From positions 124,001 to 188,000 of the forward strand of contig CAMLMV010000003.1 in the NCBI GenBank assembly GCA_946481275.1: DNA of 64,000 bases, read 5' to 3'. Origin of the DNA: an uncultured Massilia sp. (GTDB lineage: Bacteria > Pseudomonadota > Gammaproteobacteria > Burkholderiales > Burkholderiaceae). Both the position numbers and the translations under genes were made by a program. This document shows positions 22,616 to 32,292 of this stretch, piece after piece (within the stretch, counting starts at the first letter, position 1; every line of letters starts with the position of its first letter). The notes below the pieces were generated by a model. That model worked only from the letters and a program-made list of their open reading frames with translations, made no database searches and was not told where the DNA came from.

Positions 22616-23910
22616 TGCCAGCGCACAGGCATCAGCATCTTCGACCGGAACCACCGCGCCAGCAGGTTGCCGCACATCCGCACCAGGCCGAGGTGGCCCA
22701 TCACGTGGCGCTGGTACGTGAGACCGTACATCGCCAGCGCGAACGGCCCTTTCACATGCAGGTGGCGGTTGCCGATCGCACGGCGCAGGATGCCCACCGC
22801 GCCCGCCTGGCCCAGCGACACCAGCGTGCCGTAGTCGCGGTACTGGAAGCCCGGCAGGGTGTCCGGCGCCTTGTGCGCCAGCAGCGTCGCCAGGTAGATG
22901 GCCTGCTGGCGCGCGGCCTGGGCGCTGGGCGGCGCCATCGCCGTCTTGTCCGGATTGAGCAGGGTGCAGCAATCGCCCATCGCGTGGATTTCCGGGTCCG
23001 TCACGCTGCGCAGGCGCGCGTCGACGACGACCTGGTCGTTGCGGTTCAGCGCCACGTTCAGGCCCGTGCTGAAGCGCGGGCCCTTCACGCCGGCCGCCCA
23101 CACGGTGATCGCGGCGGGGAACACGCGGCCGTCCATCGTCGTCACTTCGTCCTCGCGCACTTCCGCGATCGCGGTGTCGGTGCAGATCTCGATACCCATC
23201 GCGCGCAGCTTGCGCACGGCCAGGTTCGATGCCTCGGCATCCAGCGACGGCAGCACCTGCGGGCCGCGCTCGACGATGCGGATGTGCACCTGGTGCGGCG
23301 ACTCCAGTCCCGCGAGGCCGTAGTGGGCCAGCGTGTCGACCGTGTGGCGCAGGTCCGCCGCGAGTTCGATGCCGGTCGGGCCGGCGCCGACGATGACGAT
23401 GTCCAGCAACGGCGCGCCGGCGTCGGTGCGGGCATTGCGGCGCCGTCCGGCCTGGGCGCACAGGCCGAGGAAGCGCTGGCGGAAGGCTTCGGCGCCCCTG
23501 ACGCTGTCGAGCGCCAGGCAGTGTTCCTGCGCGCCGGGGATGCCGAAGAAGTTCGTGACGGAGCCGTAGGCCAGCACGAGACGCTCGTAATCGATCGTCG
23601 TGTGCGCGTCCGGCGCATCATCGAACCGGCTGCGCACGGTGAGCGTGCGGCGGGCACGGTCGACGTGGGTTACCTCGCCGCAGACGAACGTGAAGTGGTT
23701 GTCGATGGCCTGGCGCGCATAGTCGATCATGTGGTCGGCCGGATCGATGGTGCCGGCGGCGACCGCGTGCAGCAGGGGTTTCCAGAAGTGGGTGGGCGCG
23801 CTGTCGATGAGGATCACGCGATCCTTGTTGCGCTCGCCGAGGCGGCGACCCAGGCGGGTGGCGAGTTCGAGGCCGGCGACGCCGCCTCCGACGATGACGA
23901 TGGACTGCAT
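22612..23910 (-). CDS. ndh: Type II NADH dehydrogenase (NDH-2)
   Basis: A 432-residue FAD-dependent, non-proton-pumping NADH:quinone oxidoreductase. The first dinucleotide fold is IVIVGGGVAGLELATRLG (about residues 4-21), and the second is IVIVGAGPTGIELAADL (about 168-184). GDCC (about 310) and a quinone-site-like AARQQAIYLA follow. The C-terminal about 60 residues are basic and amphipathic, as expected for peripheral membrane attachment. Length and motifs fit bacterial Ndh. The start at 23910 has GGGAG upstream. The stop codon lies inside the 22-bp repeat array. Confidence 0.88.
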   Translation of the reverse strand: MQSIVIVGGGVAGLELATRLGRRLGERNKDRVILIDSAPTHFWKPLLHAVAAGTIDPADHMIDYARQAIDNHFTFVCGEVTHVDRARRTLTVRSRFDDAPDAHTTIDYERLVLAYGSVTNFFGIPGAQEHCLALDSVRGAEAFRQRFLGLCAQAGRRRNARTDAGAPLLDIVIVGAGPTGIELAADLRHTVDTLAHYGLAGLESPHQVHIRIVERGPQVLPSLDAEASNLAVRKLRAMGIEICTDTAIAEVREDEVTTMDGRVFPAAITVWAAGVKGPRFSTGLNVALNRNDQVVVDARLRSVTDPEIHAMGDCCTLLNPDKTAMAPPSAQAARQQAIYLATLLAHKAPDTLPGFQYRDYGTLVSLGQAGAVGILRRAIGNRHLHVKGPFALAMYGLTYQRHVMGHLGLVRMCGNLLARWFRSKMLMPVRWH

Positions 23911-24017
23911 GGTGTGCTCCCTTCTTTTTTCGAATCGATGCGGCACCGGGGGCTCCCCGCGCCGCGCTGTTCGCGCATCCGGCGGGAGCAGCGCCCGCGG
24001 ATGCCGGGAAGACTGCT

Positions 24018-24452
24018 TCAGTGGGCCGTGGCCTGCATTGCGAGTTTGCCCATGCTTTTGCGCATGACGACCGCCTTTGGCGTGCGTACGCCGATGTGCG
24101 CGGTGCGGGCGGCGGCGATGGCGCGCGGCGACGTCGTCACGGCAAGCGCTTCGTCCGGTTGTACGCCCAACTGATCCAGCACGACGGAATACGGGGCCTT
24201 GTGGCCGCGCGCTTCGAAGTCGGCGCCCGTCAGCACGACGGAAAAGATGTGGTGCGCGGCGTCGCCGAAGCGGCGGCGCAGCTGTTCGCCGGCCTGCTGG
24301 TGCGGCAGTTCGGAGATCAGGGCACACGGCAGGCCGTCTTCGATCGCCTGGTCGAGCAGGCGCTCGGCGTCGGCCGGGAGGTTTCCTGCGGCCTCGGCCG
24401 CTTGTGTCCCCCGGAATGCGGATAAGTCGAAGATGAACGCTTGTGCCGTCAT
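24018..24452 (-). CDS. HAD-like protein with a degenerate active site
   Basis: A 144-residue protein of the HAD-superfamily shape. FIFDLSAFRGT at the N-terminus corresponds to motif I, but the usual DxD is reduced to D-L-S. ALISELP matches motif II with Ser, HKAPYSVVLDQLGVQPDEAL carries the motif III Lys, and AVTTSPRAIAAARTAHIGV stands where the acidic DD/ED motif should be. Without the second Asp and the motif IV acids, phosphatase activity is doubtful. It is also shorter than active members. The start at 24452 is set by AGGAGATCATC. It is divergent from a LysR gene, 106 bases away. Confidence 0.55.
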   Translation of the reverse strand: MTAQAFIFDLSAFRGTQAAEAAGNLPADAERLLDQAIEDGLPCALISELPHQQAGEQLRRRFGDAAHHIFSVVLTGADFEARGHKAPYSVVLDQLGVQPDEALAVTTSPRAIAAARTAHIGVRTPKAVVMRKSMGKLAMQATAH

Positions 24453-24544
24453 GATGATCTCCTTTTGCAGGTCGTTGTCGCTTGAATTGTTTTTACTATA
24501 CGGCTGGGCGGGATAAAATAAAAATAAATCTTTTTTAGAATTCG

Positions 24545-24560
24545 ATAAGGTATAGCTTAT
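24545..24560 (+). promoter_or_regulatory. Inverted repeat overlapping the LysR start codon
   Basis: ATAAG-GTATAG-CTTAT is a perfect 5+6+5 inverted repeat, similar in shape to LysR-type binding sites. It overlaps the ATG of the LysR gene at 24559, which fits negative autoregulation. The flanking 24480-24540 is very AT-rich and probably holds the divergent promoters. Confidence 0.45.
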
Positions 24561-25503
24561 GTATCCAGCCAGCTTCAAACAACTGCAGGCGTTGATGCTC
24601 GTCGCGCGCCACCAGAGCGTATCGCGCGCGGCCGAGGCGATGCACGTCACGCAGCCGGCCGTGTCGCTGCACCTGAAACAGCTGGAAGACACGGCCGGCG
24701 TGCCGCTCACGCGCCGCCAGGGCCGCAACATCCAGATGACGGCCGCGGGCGAGCTGCTGGTGGGCTACGCGGAGCGCATCCTGGGCCTGTGGGAAGAGGC
24801 GGGCGACGAGATCGCGGCCCTGAAGGGCGTCACCTCCGGTACCTTGCGCATCGGCGCCGTGATGACGGCGGAGCACCTGCTGCCGCCGATGCTCGTGCGC
24901 TTCACGACGGGCCGCCCGCACGTGCGCATCAAGCTGCAGGTGGGTTCGCGCCCGGAGGTGATCGGCATGCTGTCGCGCGACGAGATCGACCTCGCCATCA
25001 TGGGCACGCCGCCACGTGAATTCCCGACCAGCGCGAGCCGCTTCGCGCGGCACCCGATGGCGTTCTTCGTCGCGCCGGGCCACCCGCTGCTGGAGAAGGA
25101 TGGCGTGACCCTGGCCGACATCGCCGCCCACAACCTGCTCGTGCGCGAACGCGGGTCGGGCACGCGCGCGGCGATCGAGCGGCGCTACGAGGAAGAAGGC
25201 GTGGCGCTGGCGATCGGCTCTGAGCTGTCGAGCAACGAGGCGATCAAGCAGATGACGGCGGCCGGTCTCGGCGTCGCCTTCCTGTCCGTCCACGCGTGCA
25301 CGCTCGAGGTGCGCAACCGGCTGCTCAGCGTCCTGCCGGTGCCGGGCGTCGTCGTGCAGGGCGAGTGGCACGTGATGCACAAGGCGGCGCGCGCGATTCC
25401 GACCGTGGCCGCGTCGTTCCACGAATTCATGGTGGAGCACGGCCAGCAGGTCATTTCGGACGAGCTGGAAAACCTGGCGTGGCCGCGCCGCGACCCCGCC
25501 TGA
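24559..25503 (+). CDS. LysR-family regulator, CbbR/CysB-like
   Basis: A 314-residue LTTR with helix-turn-helix VSRAAEAMHVTQPAVSLHLKQLE (about residues 19-41, landmark only). The effector domain begins GTLRIGAVMTAEHLLPPML (about 94-112), and GSGTRAAIERRYEE (near 196-209) is typical of the CbbR branch. Despite that similarity no RuBisCO genes are present. It is divergent from the HAD-like gene, and a palindrome overlaps its start codon. The target is unknown; the adjacent HAD-like/NDH-2 group is the obvious candidate. Confidence 0.85.
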   Translation: MYPASFKQLQALMLVARHQSVSRAAEAMHVTQPAVSLHLKQLEDTAGVPLTRRQGRNIQMTAAGELLVGYAERILGLWEEAGDEIAALKGVTSGTLRIGAVMTAEHLLPPMLVRFTTGRPHVRIKLQVGSRPEVIGMLSRDEIDLAIMGTPPREFPTSASRFARHPMAFFVAPGHPLLEKDGVTLADIAAHNLLVRERGSGTRAAIERRYEEEGVALAIGSELSSNEAIKQMTAAGLGVAFLSVHACTLEVRNRLLSVLPVPGVVVQGEWHVMHKAARAIPTVAASFHEFMVEHGQQVISDELENLAWPRRDPA

Positions 25504-25509
25504 TGGACG

Positions 25510-27306
25510 TCACTTGAATGGAAATGGCTGGGGCGGGGCGAAGAACAGCTTCCCGACCTTCTGCAGGCCGGCGCTCAGTTCGATCTTGTCGATGTTCACG
25601 GTCGCATCGATGGTCCATTCGCGGAACGCCGGACCGGACCAGGGGAACGCGGCCAGGCCGGCGCGGATCGCATCGCGGGTCAGGCCGGCGTCGAGCCGCC
25701 GCTGCCAGTCGGTTGCCCATGCGGCGGTGAACGGGTCGCGCCGGTTGCTGGCCATCGAACGCAGCAGGTTTGCGGCGCGGATGCCGTCGCCGCGCCAGGC
25801 GTAGACGAGCGCCGCAGTACGGCCGAGGCCGCCAACGTCGCGGCTGCTGCGCCAGGCCGCCAGGACGTCGTCGATGGCGTCCTGGCCGGGCTCGCCGCCG
25901 GCGACGATGTCGACGCACAGCTTGCCGAGTGCGGCGGCCGGCAACGCGGGGTTGAGTTCGACCGCGCGCGCGAAACGCCGCCGCGCCTCGGCCAGCCCGG
26001 ATGTCCTGTCGGCGGCGCCGCTTCTGGCCAGGCGCAGGTGGGCCAGGCCCGCCAGCACGTGCAGGTCCGCGTCGGCGTCGTCCTTGCGCAGCGCCGCGTC
26101 GAGGTAGGGCAGCGCGTCGGCGGGCCGGCCGGCGTAGATCAGCGCGCGGGCCACCGTGCGCTGCACCAGCACGCTCACGGACGGACCCGGTGGCGGCGCA
26201 CCGTCGAGCACCCGTGAGATCGTCGCCTGCTGGGCCGCGGCGGACGGGCACGATTTCAGCGCGGCCTCGGCCAGCAGGTAGTCGGACGACGCTTCCGGCA
26301 GGACGTCGACGTTGACGGCGGCGCGCGTCAGCCCCGGCCGGTCGACGTGCAGCACCTGCAAGCCTTTCAGGCGGTAGCGCCACATCGCCGCCGACAGGTC
26401 GCCCACGCGGATGCCGAAGCTCCGCTCGAACGCCTGCACGGACGGCACGCCGTCGTAGAATGCCTTGAGGTAGGCGCCCAGGCGGCGCCGGTTGTCTTCC
26501 GACGACAGGGCGTAGTGGACGAGCAGCCAGGAGCGCGCCGCGTACTCGACCTGCTGGCGCGACATGCCGTCGCCGCCCAGGCCGGCGTTCTCGTTCTGCT
26601 CCAGCACGTCGCGGTAGTACAGGGCGTAGGTTCCCATTTCCCCGTCCAGCAGGCTGAAGTAGCGGCCCAGGATGGTCGGCCAGCGGCCGACCGCCATCCG
26701 GTTGTCCGTGAAGCGCACGGTCGAAAAATAGTGCGCGAAACCGTCGATGAACCAGGTCGGGGCGCGCAGGTCGGTGTGGCGGTACAGGAAATGCCGCGCA
26801 TACGCCTCGAACAGGAAGGACAGGCTGACGTTCAACGGATACCTGGCCAGGTTGTCGTTGTCGAGCGTGCCGATGGTCTCCAGCTGCGCACCGAATCCTG
26901 CGACACCGTCGTTGCAGCTGCTGTAGACGCCGACGGTTTCCGGCGTCGGCGAACCAAGCTCGGCGCCCAGTCGGGCGAGATCGTCGAAGCGCGCCGTGTA
27001 GTAGAGCGTGATCTTGCCTTCCGGCCCGCCGGTCCTGGCGTAGCCCTTCGTGTAGATGCGCAGCAGGTCGTCCAGCCGCTCCAGGTTGTCGAGCAGGCGC
27101 TGCGCTTCGTCCTGGCTGGTGTCGGAATACAGGATCACGTGCTGGCTCTCCGCGCGGAACCATTTCGACGGGTTCCGCTGGGACGTCACGGTGATGCTCT
27201 GGATCGCATCGGAAGCCGAGGCGGCGACGGACCCGGCCGGCTCGGCACCGGCGTGCAGGGCGAAGAGGAGGCCGGCGGCAGCCAGCGCGACGGAGCGAAT
27301 CGACAT
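25510..27306 (-). CDS. Exported TPR protein with a peptidase-like but inactive-looking domain
   Basis: A 598-residue protein with a signal peptide (about 1-21). An N-terminal domain follows the DUF1570/gluzincin peptidase layout: SQHVILYSD opens it, SFLFEAYARHFLYR sits where HExxH is expected, and WFIDGFAHYFS sits where W-x-x-EG-x-AEYF is expected. Both zinc histidines and the third Glu are replaced, so proteolysis is unlikely. The C-terminal half (about 330-560) consists of TPR-like helical pairs such as ALIYAGRPADALPYLDAAL and LHVLAGLAHLRLA. The start at 27306 follows AAGGA. It probably acts as a periplasmic binding scaffold (inference). Confidence 0.6.
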   Translation of the reverse strand: MSIRSVALAAAGLLFALHAGAEPAGSVAASASDAIQSITVTSQRNPSKWFRAESQHVILYSDTSQDEAQRLLDNLERLDDLLRIYTKGYARTGGPEGKITLYYTARFDDLARLGAELGSPTPETVGVYSSCNDGVAGFGAQLETIGTLDNDNLARYPLNVSLSFLFEAYARHFLYRHTDLRAPTWFIDGFAHYFSTVRFTDNRMAVGRWPTILGRYFSLLDGEMGTYALYYRDVLEQNENAGLGGDGMSRQQVEYAARSWLLVHYALSSEDNRRRLGAYLKAFYDGVPSVQAFERSFGIRVGDLSAAMWRYRLKGLQVLHVDRPGLTRAAVNVDVLPEASSDYLLAEAALKSCPSAAAQQATISRVLDGAPPPGPSVSVLVQRTVARALIYAGRPADALPYLDAALRKDDADADLHVLAGLAHLRLARSGAADRTSGLAEARRRFARAVELNPALPAAALGKLCVDIVAGGEPGQDAIDDVLAAWRSSRDVGGLGRTAALVYAWRGDGIRAANLLRSMASNRRDPFTAAWATDWQRRLDAGLTRDAIRAGLAAFPWSGPAFREWTIDATVNIDKIELSAGLQKVGKLFFAPPQPFPFK

Positions 27307-27424
27307 GGACAGTCCTTTCCCGCGTGAGCCATGCCCGTGCACGGCCGGGAACGATTGTGACACGGTCTCTGTATGTTATGTAAACAAATAGCTTGCCGGA
27401 CAACTAACGCGTGTATATACTGCG

Positions 27425-27439
27425 TATACGAATCGTATA
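27425..27439. promoter_or_regulatory. Perfect 15-bp palindrome before the ParD-like gene
   Basis: TATACGA-A-TCGTATA ends one base before the GGAG ribosome binding site of the ParD-like gene. A ribbon-helix-helix protein such as ParD typically binds such a site to repress its own operon. The neighbouring GTATATAC and GCGTATAC may be secondary half-sites. Confidence 0.6.
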
Positions 27440-27450
27440 TGGAGCATATG

Positions 27451-27660
27451 ATGGGCATCGTGAATATCGAAGACGAACTGCATGACCAGATCCGCAAGGC
27501 GAGCACGGTCTCGTGCCGCTCGATCAATGCGCAGGCCGCGTTCTGGGTCCGGATCGGCATGCTGTGCGAGCTGAATCCGACGCAGAGCTTCAACGAGATC
27601 ATGGCGCGCGAGCTGCGCGCGGCGGGCGTGGTGCCGCAGGCGCTCAAGGTGGCGTCATGA
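27451..27660 (+). CDS. ParD-like ribbon-helix-helix protein
   Basis: A 69-residue protein of the ParD-like family, beginning MGIVNIEDELHDQIRKAS. VNIEDELHDQIRKA gives the beta-strand and first helix of a ribbon-helix-helix DNA-binding domain, and SINAQAAFWVRIGML the second helix. I chose the ATG at 27451 because GGAG is 6 bases upstream; ATGs at 27448 and earlier are too close or upstream of it. Its stop overlaps the ATG of a methionine aminopeptidase gene (ATGA), so the two are translationally coupled. No ParE toxin is present. It is probably an autoregulator using the palindrome at 27425-27439. Confidence 0.7.
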   Translation: MGIVNIEDELHDQIRKASTVSCRSINAQAAFWVRIGMLCELNPTQSFNEIMARELRAAGVVPQALKVAS

Positions 27661-28424
27661 CGAAGCGGCCGGAAGAAGTGGCATTGATGGCGGCGGCCGG
27701 CAAGCTGCTGGCGGACGTGTTCGCGCAGCTCGACCGGCTGGATCTCGCCGGCATGTCGACCATGCAGGTCAACGACCTGGTCGACGACTTCATCGTCAAC
27801 ACGCTCGGCGCGCGTCCCGCAAGCAAAGGGCAATACGGCTATGCGTTCGCGCTGAACGCCTCACGCAACGACGTCGTGTGCCACGGCGTGCCGTCGCCGG
27901 CGGAGATCCTGCAGAGCGGGGACATCGTCAACTTCGACATCACGCTGGAAAAGAACGGCTACATCGCCGACTCCAGCAAGACGTACCTCGTCGGCGCGGT
28001 GGCGGCGCCGGCGAAGAAGCTCGTGCAGGTGACGTACGAGGCGATGTGGAAGGGCATCCGCGCCGTGCGTCCGGGCGCGCGGCTGGGCGACGTCGGCCAC
28101 GCCATCGAGCGCCATGCGCGCCGCCACGGCTATACCGTCGTGCGCGAGTACTGCGGGCACGGCATCGGGCGCGAGATGCACGAGCCGCCCCAGGTGCTGC
28201 ACTGGGGCCGCCCGCGGACGGGCCTCGTGCTGCGCGAAGGGATGGTGTTCACGATCGAGCCGATGCTCAACGCGGGCCGCCATGCCGTGCGCACGGAGGA
28301 CGACGGCTGGACGGTGCGTACGTGCGACGGCGCGCTGTCCGCGCAGTTCGAGCATACCGTGGCCGTGACGGGCAACGGCGTGCGCGTGCTGACCTTGCGG
28401 GCCGGGGAGACAGTGCCCGCCTGA
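27657..28424 (+). CDS. map: Type I methionine aminopeptidase
   Basis: A 255-residue cytoplasmic metalloprotease that removes N-terminal Met from nascent proteins. All five metal ligands of the pita-bread fold are visible: Asp in NFDITL (about residue 99), Asp in IADSSKTY (about 110), His in GHGIGREMHEPP (about 173), Glu in FTIEPM (about 206) and Glu in AQFEHT (about 237). The start overlaps the ParD-like stop by ATGA. As the gene stands away from rpsB or other translation genes, it is probably a second copy with a special or conditional role. Here it is paired with a DNA-binding protein, which is the odd feature. Confidence 0.9.
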   Translation: MTKRPEEVALMAAAGKLLADVFAQLDRLDLAGMSTMQVNDLVDDFIVNTLGARPASKGQYGYAFALNASRNDVVCHGVPSPAEILQSGDIVNFDITLEKNGYIADSSKTYLVGAVAAPAKKLVQVTYEAMWKGIRAVRPGARLGDVGHAIERHARRHGYTVVREYCGHGIGREMHEPPQVLHWGRPRTGLVLREGMVFTIEPMLNAGRHAVRTEDDGWTVRTCDGALSAQFEHTVAVTGNGVRVLTLRAGETVPA

Positions 28425-28436
28425 CGGGATCCATGA

Positions 28437-30020
28437 TCAGGCGGCCAGCCGGCGCTGGCGGTTGGGCGCGGCTTCCTCGATCTGGAAGATGTTCACGACC
28501 GCGGAGAGCTCGACCGCCTGCATCCGCAGCGATTCCGCGGCGGCCGCCGCTTCCTCGACCAGCGACGCGTTCTGCATCGTCATCTCGTCCAGGTGCGAGA
28601 TCGCGCCGTCCACGCGGCCGATGTCGGCCTGCTGCGACTTGGTCGCGCCGCTGATGCGGTCCATGATCTCGCTGACGCGCTGGACGCCGTCCACGACCTT
28701 GCGGATGGTGTCGCCCGCGTGGCCGACGAGCGAGGTGCCGGCGCCGACCTTCGCCACCGAATCCTCGATCAGGGCCTTGATCTCTTTCGCCGCGGCCGCC
28801 GAACGGTGCGCGAGGTTGCGCACTTCGCCCGCGACGACGGCGAAGCCGCGCCCCTGCTCGCCGGCCCGCGCCGCTTCCACCGCCGCGTTCAATGCAAGGA
28901 TGTTCGTCTGGAAGGCGATGCCGTCGATGACGGAAATGATGTCGACGATCTTGCGCGACGATTCCTCGATCAGGTGCATCGTGGCGACCACCTGGTCGAC
29001 CGCGGCGCCGCCTTCCACCGACACGGTCGATGCCGTGGTGGCCAGCGTGCTGGCCTGGCGCGCGTAGTCCGCGTTCTGGTGGACGGACGCGACCAGCTGC
29101 GCCATCGCGCCCGTGACCTGCTGCAGCGTCGCCGCCTGCGTCTCCGTCCGGCTGGACAGGTCGTTGTTCCCGGTCGCGATCTGGGAGGAGGCCGACGCGA
29201 TCGTCTCGGTGCCCGTCCTGACCTTCGCGACGATGTCCGACAGGCCGTGGCGCATCGCGTTCATCGCGTGGATCATGCTCGACGGCCCGGCGCGCGAGAC
29301 GTCCACGTGGCACGTCAACTGGCCGCTGGCGATGGCGTGCGCCACTTCCGTGGCCTGGGCGGGCTCGCCGCCCAGCTGGCCAATGAGGCTGCGCACGATC
29401 ACGACGCCGACGGCGGCGCACAGCACGACCGACACCACGCTCAGCACCGTGATCCACCAGCGCGCGCCTTTCGCCTCGACGCTCGCGGCGGCGCTCGTGG
29501 CCGCGTTGTCCTGCTGGATGCGCTTGAGCAGCACGTCCATGTCCGCCACGATCTGGCGGCGCAGCGGGCTGCATTCCTGCACGAGGAACTGGCCATAGCC
29601 GTCCATGTTGCCGGCGGTGCGGTAGGCGCGCGGCCGTTCCAGTTCGGTCGCCATTTTCATCATGCCCGCCTTGACCTTGGCGTATTGCGCATCGTTGGCC
29701 AGCACGGCATCCAGCTTGCCGAGGGCGGCCAGGTAGTCGGCCTTGAAGCTGTCGACGAGGGCCAGTTCGCGCGCGGCCGCGGCGTCGTCCTTGAACACGA
29801 AGGCGTTGCGGGCCGCGATGCCGGTCTGGGCGAGTGCCTCGCGCGCCGCGTACAGCGGTTCGAGTTCGCTGTTGCGTACGGCGTTCGCCTTTTGCATGGC
29901 GCCGTCGATGCTGTTGACCCGGGTGACGGAGAGGACGGACACGATGAGCGTGACCGACAGGATCAGGGCGAAGGCGACGTACAACTGGGTCGCGATTCCG
30001 ATGCGTTTGAGGAAATTCAT
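28437..30020 (-). CDS. Methyl-accepting chemotaxis protein
   Basis: A 527-residue transmembrane chemoreceptor. TM1 is at about residues 10-31, a four-helix-bundle periplasmic sensor at 35-185, TM2 at 187-209, HAMP to about 262, and the signalling domain at 270-500. The signalling tip is [20 protein letters not shown] and the methylation helices flank it. The Tsr/Tar-type C-terminal NWETF pentapeptide is missing. It signals to CheA/CheW; no che genes are nearby. It is convergent with map, 12 bases apart. Its signalling core is the model for the deleted remnant at 5336-5683. Confidence 0.93.
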   Translation of the reverse strand: MNFLKRIGIATQLYVAFALILSVTLIVSVLSVTRVNSIDGAMQKANAVRNSELEPLYAAREALAQTGIAARNAFVFKDDAAAARELALVDSFKADYLAALGKLDAVLANDAQYAKVKAGMMKMATELERPRAYRTAGNMDGYGQFLVQECSPLRRQIVADMDVLLKRIQQDNAATSAAASVEAKGARWWITVLSVVSVVLCAAVGVVIVRSLIGQLGGEPAQATEVAHAIASGQLTCHVDVSRAGPSSMIHAMNAMRHGLSDIVAKVRTGTETIASASSQIATGNNDLSSRTETQAATLQQVTGAMAQLVASVHQNADYARQASTLATTASTVSVEGGAAVDQVVATMHLIEESSRKIVDIISVIDGIAFQTNILALNAAVEAARAGEQGRGFAVVAGEVRNLAHRSAAAAKEIKALIEDSVAKVGAGTSLVGHAGDTIRKVVDGVQRVSEIMDRISGATKSQQADIGRVDGAISHLDEMTMQNASLVEEAAAAAESLRMQAVELSAVVNIFQIEEAAPNRQRRLAA

Positions 30021-30239
30021 GATGTCTCCAGGTGTAACTGTCGTAGTCGAGGTGCCGTTCCGTCAGTTTAATCACATTTACTGTCCAATATTTTCCGCAT
30101 GGAACTAAAAATCACGAATTATCACTTTCTGTTGTATTGACGAAACTATGGGCCGGTGCGGATAAGATACGACTCCGGTTGGATTGTGGAATTTGGTGTT
30201 TCCCGATGTTACTATTCGGGATTGATTCCTGGAGACAAC

Positions 30240-32283
30240 ATGTTTGTGTACCGGTTCCTGCTGGGCCTGCTGTTCCTGTGCCGGGCGACCCTGGCCCATG
30301 CCGGCGATCCGCACGACGACTTCACGCGCGACCTGACCGTCATCCGCGAAGAGGCCTACGTCATGCCGCGCGACGCATTGCGCCGGCTCGACGTGCTCAG
30401 GCAGGGGCACGCGGGACGTGAACTCGGCCAGGTGCTCGTGGTGACGAGCCGCGCCTATTGGTGGCTCAAGGACCAGGACCGTGCCGTCGACGCCGCCCTC
30501 GGGGCGGAACGGCTCGGCCGCGAGCTGCACGACGACGATCTGCTGGCCAGGGCAATGCTGAGCCATGCGTATGCCCTGTCCATGTACGTGCACGACCAGG
30601 AAGCGGCCCGCCGCCTGATCCAGGGTGCCGCCCGGCTTGCGGACGACACGTCCGACCTTTATCTGAAGACCCAGGCGCTCGTCACGCAGGGGTTGCTGGC
30701 GGAAGAAGACGGCGACACGGCTGGCGGCATCGAGCTCGTGACCCGCGCGGTCGACGGCGCGCGCGGGCGACGACCCGGACGCCTTGCAGATGGCGTTGCG
30801 CGAACAGGCACGACTCCTGGCCGCCGTCGGCAAGTACACGGAAGCGCTGGCGCGCACCGACGAGATGCTCGCCGTCGCCCGGGCGCGCGGCATCGCTGGG
30901 CAGCTCGCGCATGCAAGGCTGTCCGAATACGCGACGGCCGCCCGCGCCGGGAATCCGAAGCGTGCGGAAAGCGCGCTCCGGGCCGCGGTGGAACTGCTCG
31001 AGAAGCTCGATGCGCAGGAACGGCTGGCGGTGCCGCTGGCGAACCTGGCGGAACTCTACATGCAGAGCCGGCGCTACGGCGAGGCGGAGCGGGCGGCGAC
31101 GAAGGCGCTGCGCATCTCGCGCGCGGTCGGCGACGACTACGGCATCAGGCTCGCCACGTTCGAACTGGGACTCACGCAAATCTATTTCCGCAATATCGCC
31201 GAGGGCCGGGCCATGGCCGACAAGGCATTGGAGGCCCTGAAGAGCGACGACCAGTACGTGCGGATGCTGCTCAATTACGGGCACGCGCTGGGCCAGGTCG
31301 GATTCGGCGAAGAGGCGCTCACGATCTACGAGAAAGCCGGTTCCGTCTCGCTGGCCGCGTGGCGCAAGGAAAAGCAGCTGTCCTTCGAGGCGCTCCAGCG
31401 TGCCCGCGACAACCAGAAGAAACAGACGGAGCTCGCCGCGCTCCACCACGAGAGCGTGCTGAAAGTCGCGGAATTGCAGAACGCCCGCCGCCAGCGCGGC
31501 CTGTGGGTGGCGCTCAGCGCGACGACCTGCATCGCCGTCGTCCTGATCGCGCTGCTGTACCGCCGCGTGGCGAAAGCCAACAAGGCGCTGCAGCAGAAGA
31601 ACGAGCAGCTGTTCCTGCAGAGCACCCGCGATTCGCTGACGGGGCTCTTCAACCGGCATTATTTCTACGAGCAGGTCGTGCCGCACCACCACCGCAAGGC
31701 GGGTCCCGCGTCCGAGCGGCGCGCCGGCGCGGAAGGGCGCACGGGCGGCGTATTCCTGCTGATGGACGTCGACCGCTTCAAGTCGATCAACGACACCCTG
31801 GGCCATGGCGCCGGCGACGTCGTGCTGAAGAACGTCGCGGCGCGCCTCGCGGCCACCTTGCGCGAACAGGACGTGCTGGTGCGCTGGGGCGGCGAGGAAT
31901 TCCTCGCCTACCTGCCCGGCATCGGCACGGACGAAGCGCGCCAGGTGTGTGCGCGCGTGCTGGCGGCCGTGGGCGGCACGCCGATCGCCCTCGACGACCG
32001 CGCGCTCGACGTGACGATCTCCATCGGCTTCTGTCCCAAGTCCCTGCACCCCGGCGACGTCGATCCGGACTGGGAGCAACTGGTCCACCTTGCCGACCTG
32101 TGCCTGTACGCGGCCAAGCAGGGGGGGCGCAACCGGGCGGTGGGCATCCTGGACGCCGCCGTGCTGGCGCCGCACGTGATCGCCGCGGCGGATGCGGACC
32201 TGGCGCGGGCGGCCGCGGACGGCATACTCGCGCTGGCGACCGTCACGGGACCGGCCGCAGCGCCGGTCCGGGCGGCCGCCTGA
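30240..32283 (+). pseudogene. TPR-GGDEF diguanylate cyclase gene interrupted by a frameshift
   Basis: Two adjacent frames together encode one protein of about 680 residues. It has a signal peptide (FLLGLLFLCRATLAHAG), TPR-like helices to about 400, one membrane helix (WVALSATTCIAVVLIALLY), a coiled coil and a GGDEF domain. The GGDEF domain reads RWGGEEFLAYLPG with an RxxD inhibitory site (REQD) upstream, so the catalytic half is intact for c-di-GMP synthesis. The frames meet in the tract GGCGCGCGCGGG (30756-30767). Either one extra G or loss of two bases there shifts the frame by one. The start at 30240 has GGAG close by. It could be a true mutation, phase variation or a sequencing error; the downstream half alone could start at TTG 30784. 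Confidence 0.75.
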
Positions 32284-32292
32284 CCGTCGTCG

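Noticed and set aside
24559..25503. CbbR controlling a RuBisCO operon
   Set aside because: The regulator resembles CbbR, but no cbb genes occur in the window; the name reflects family only.
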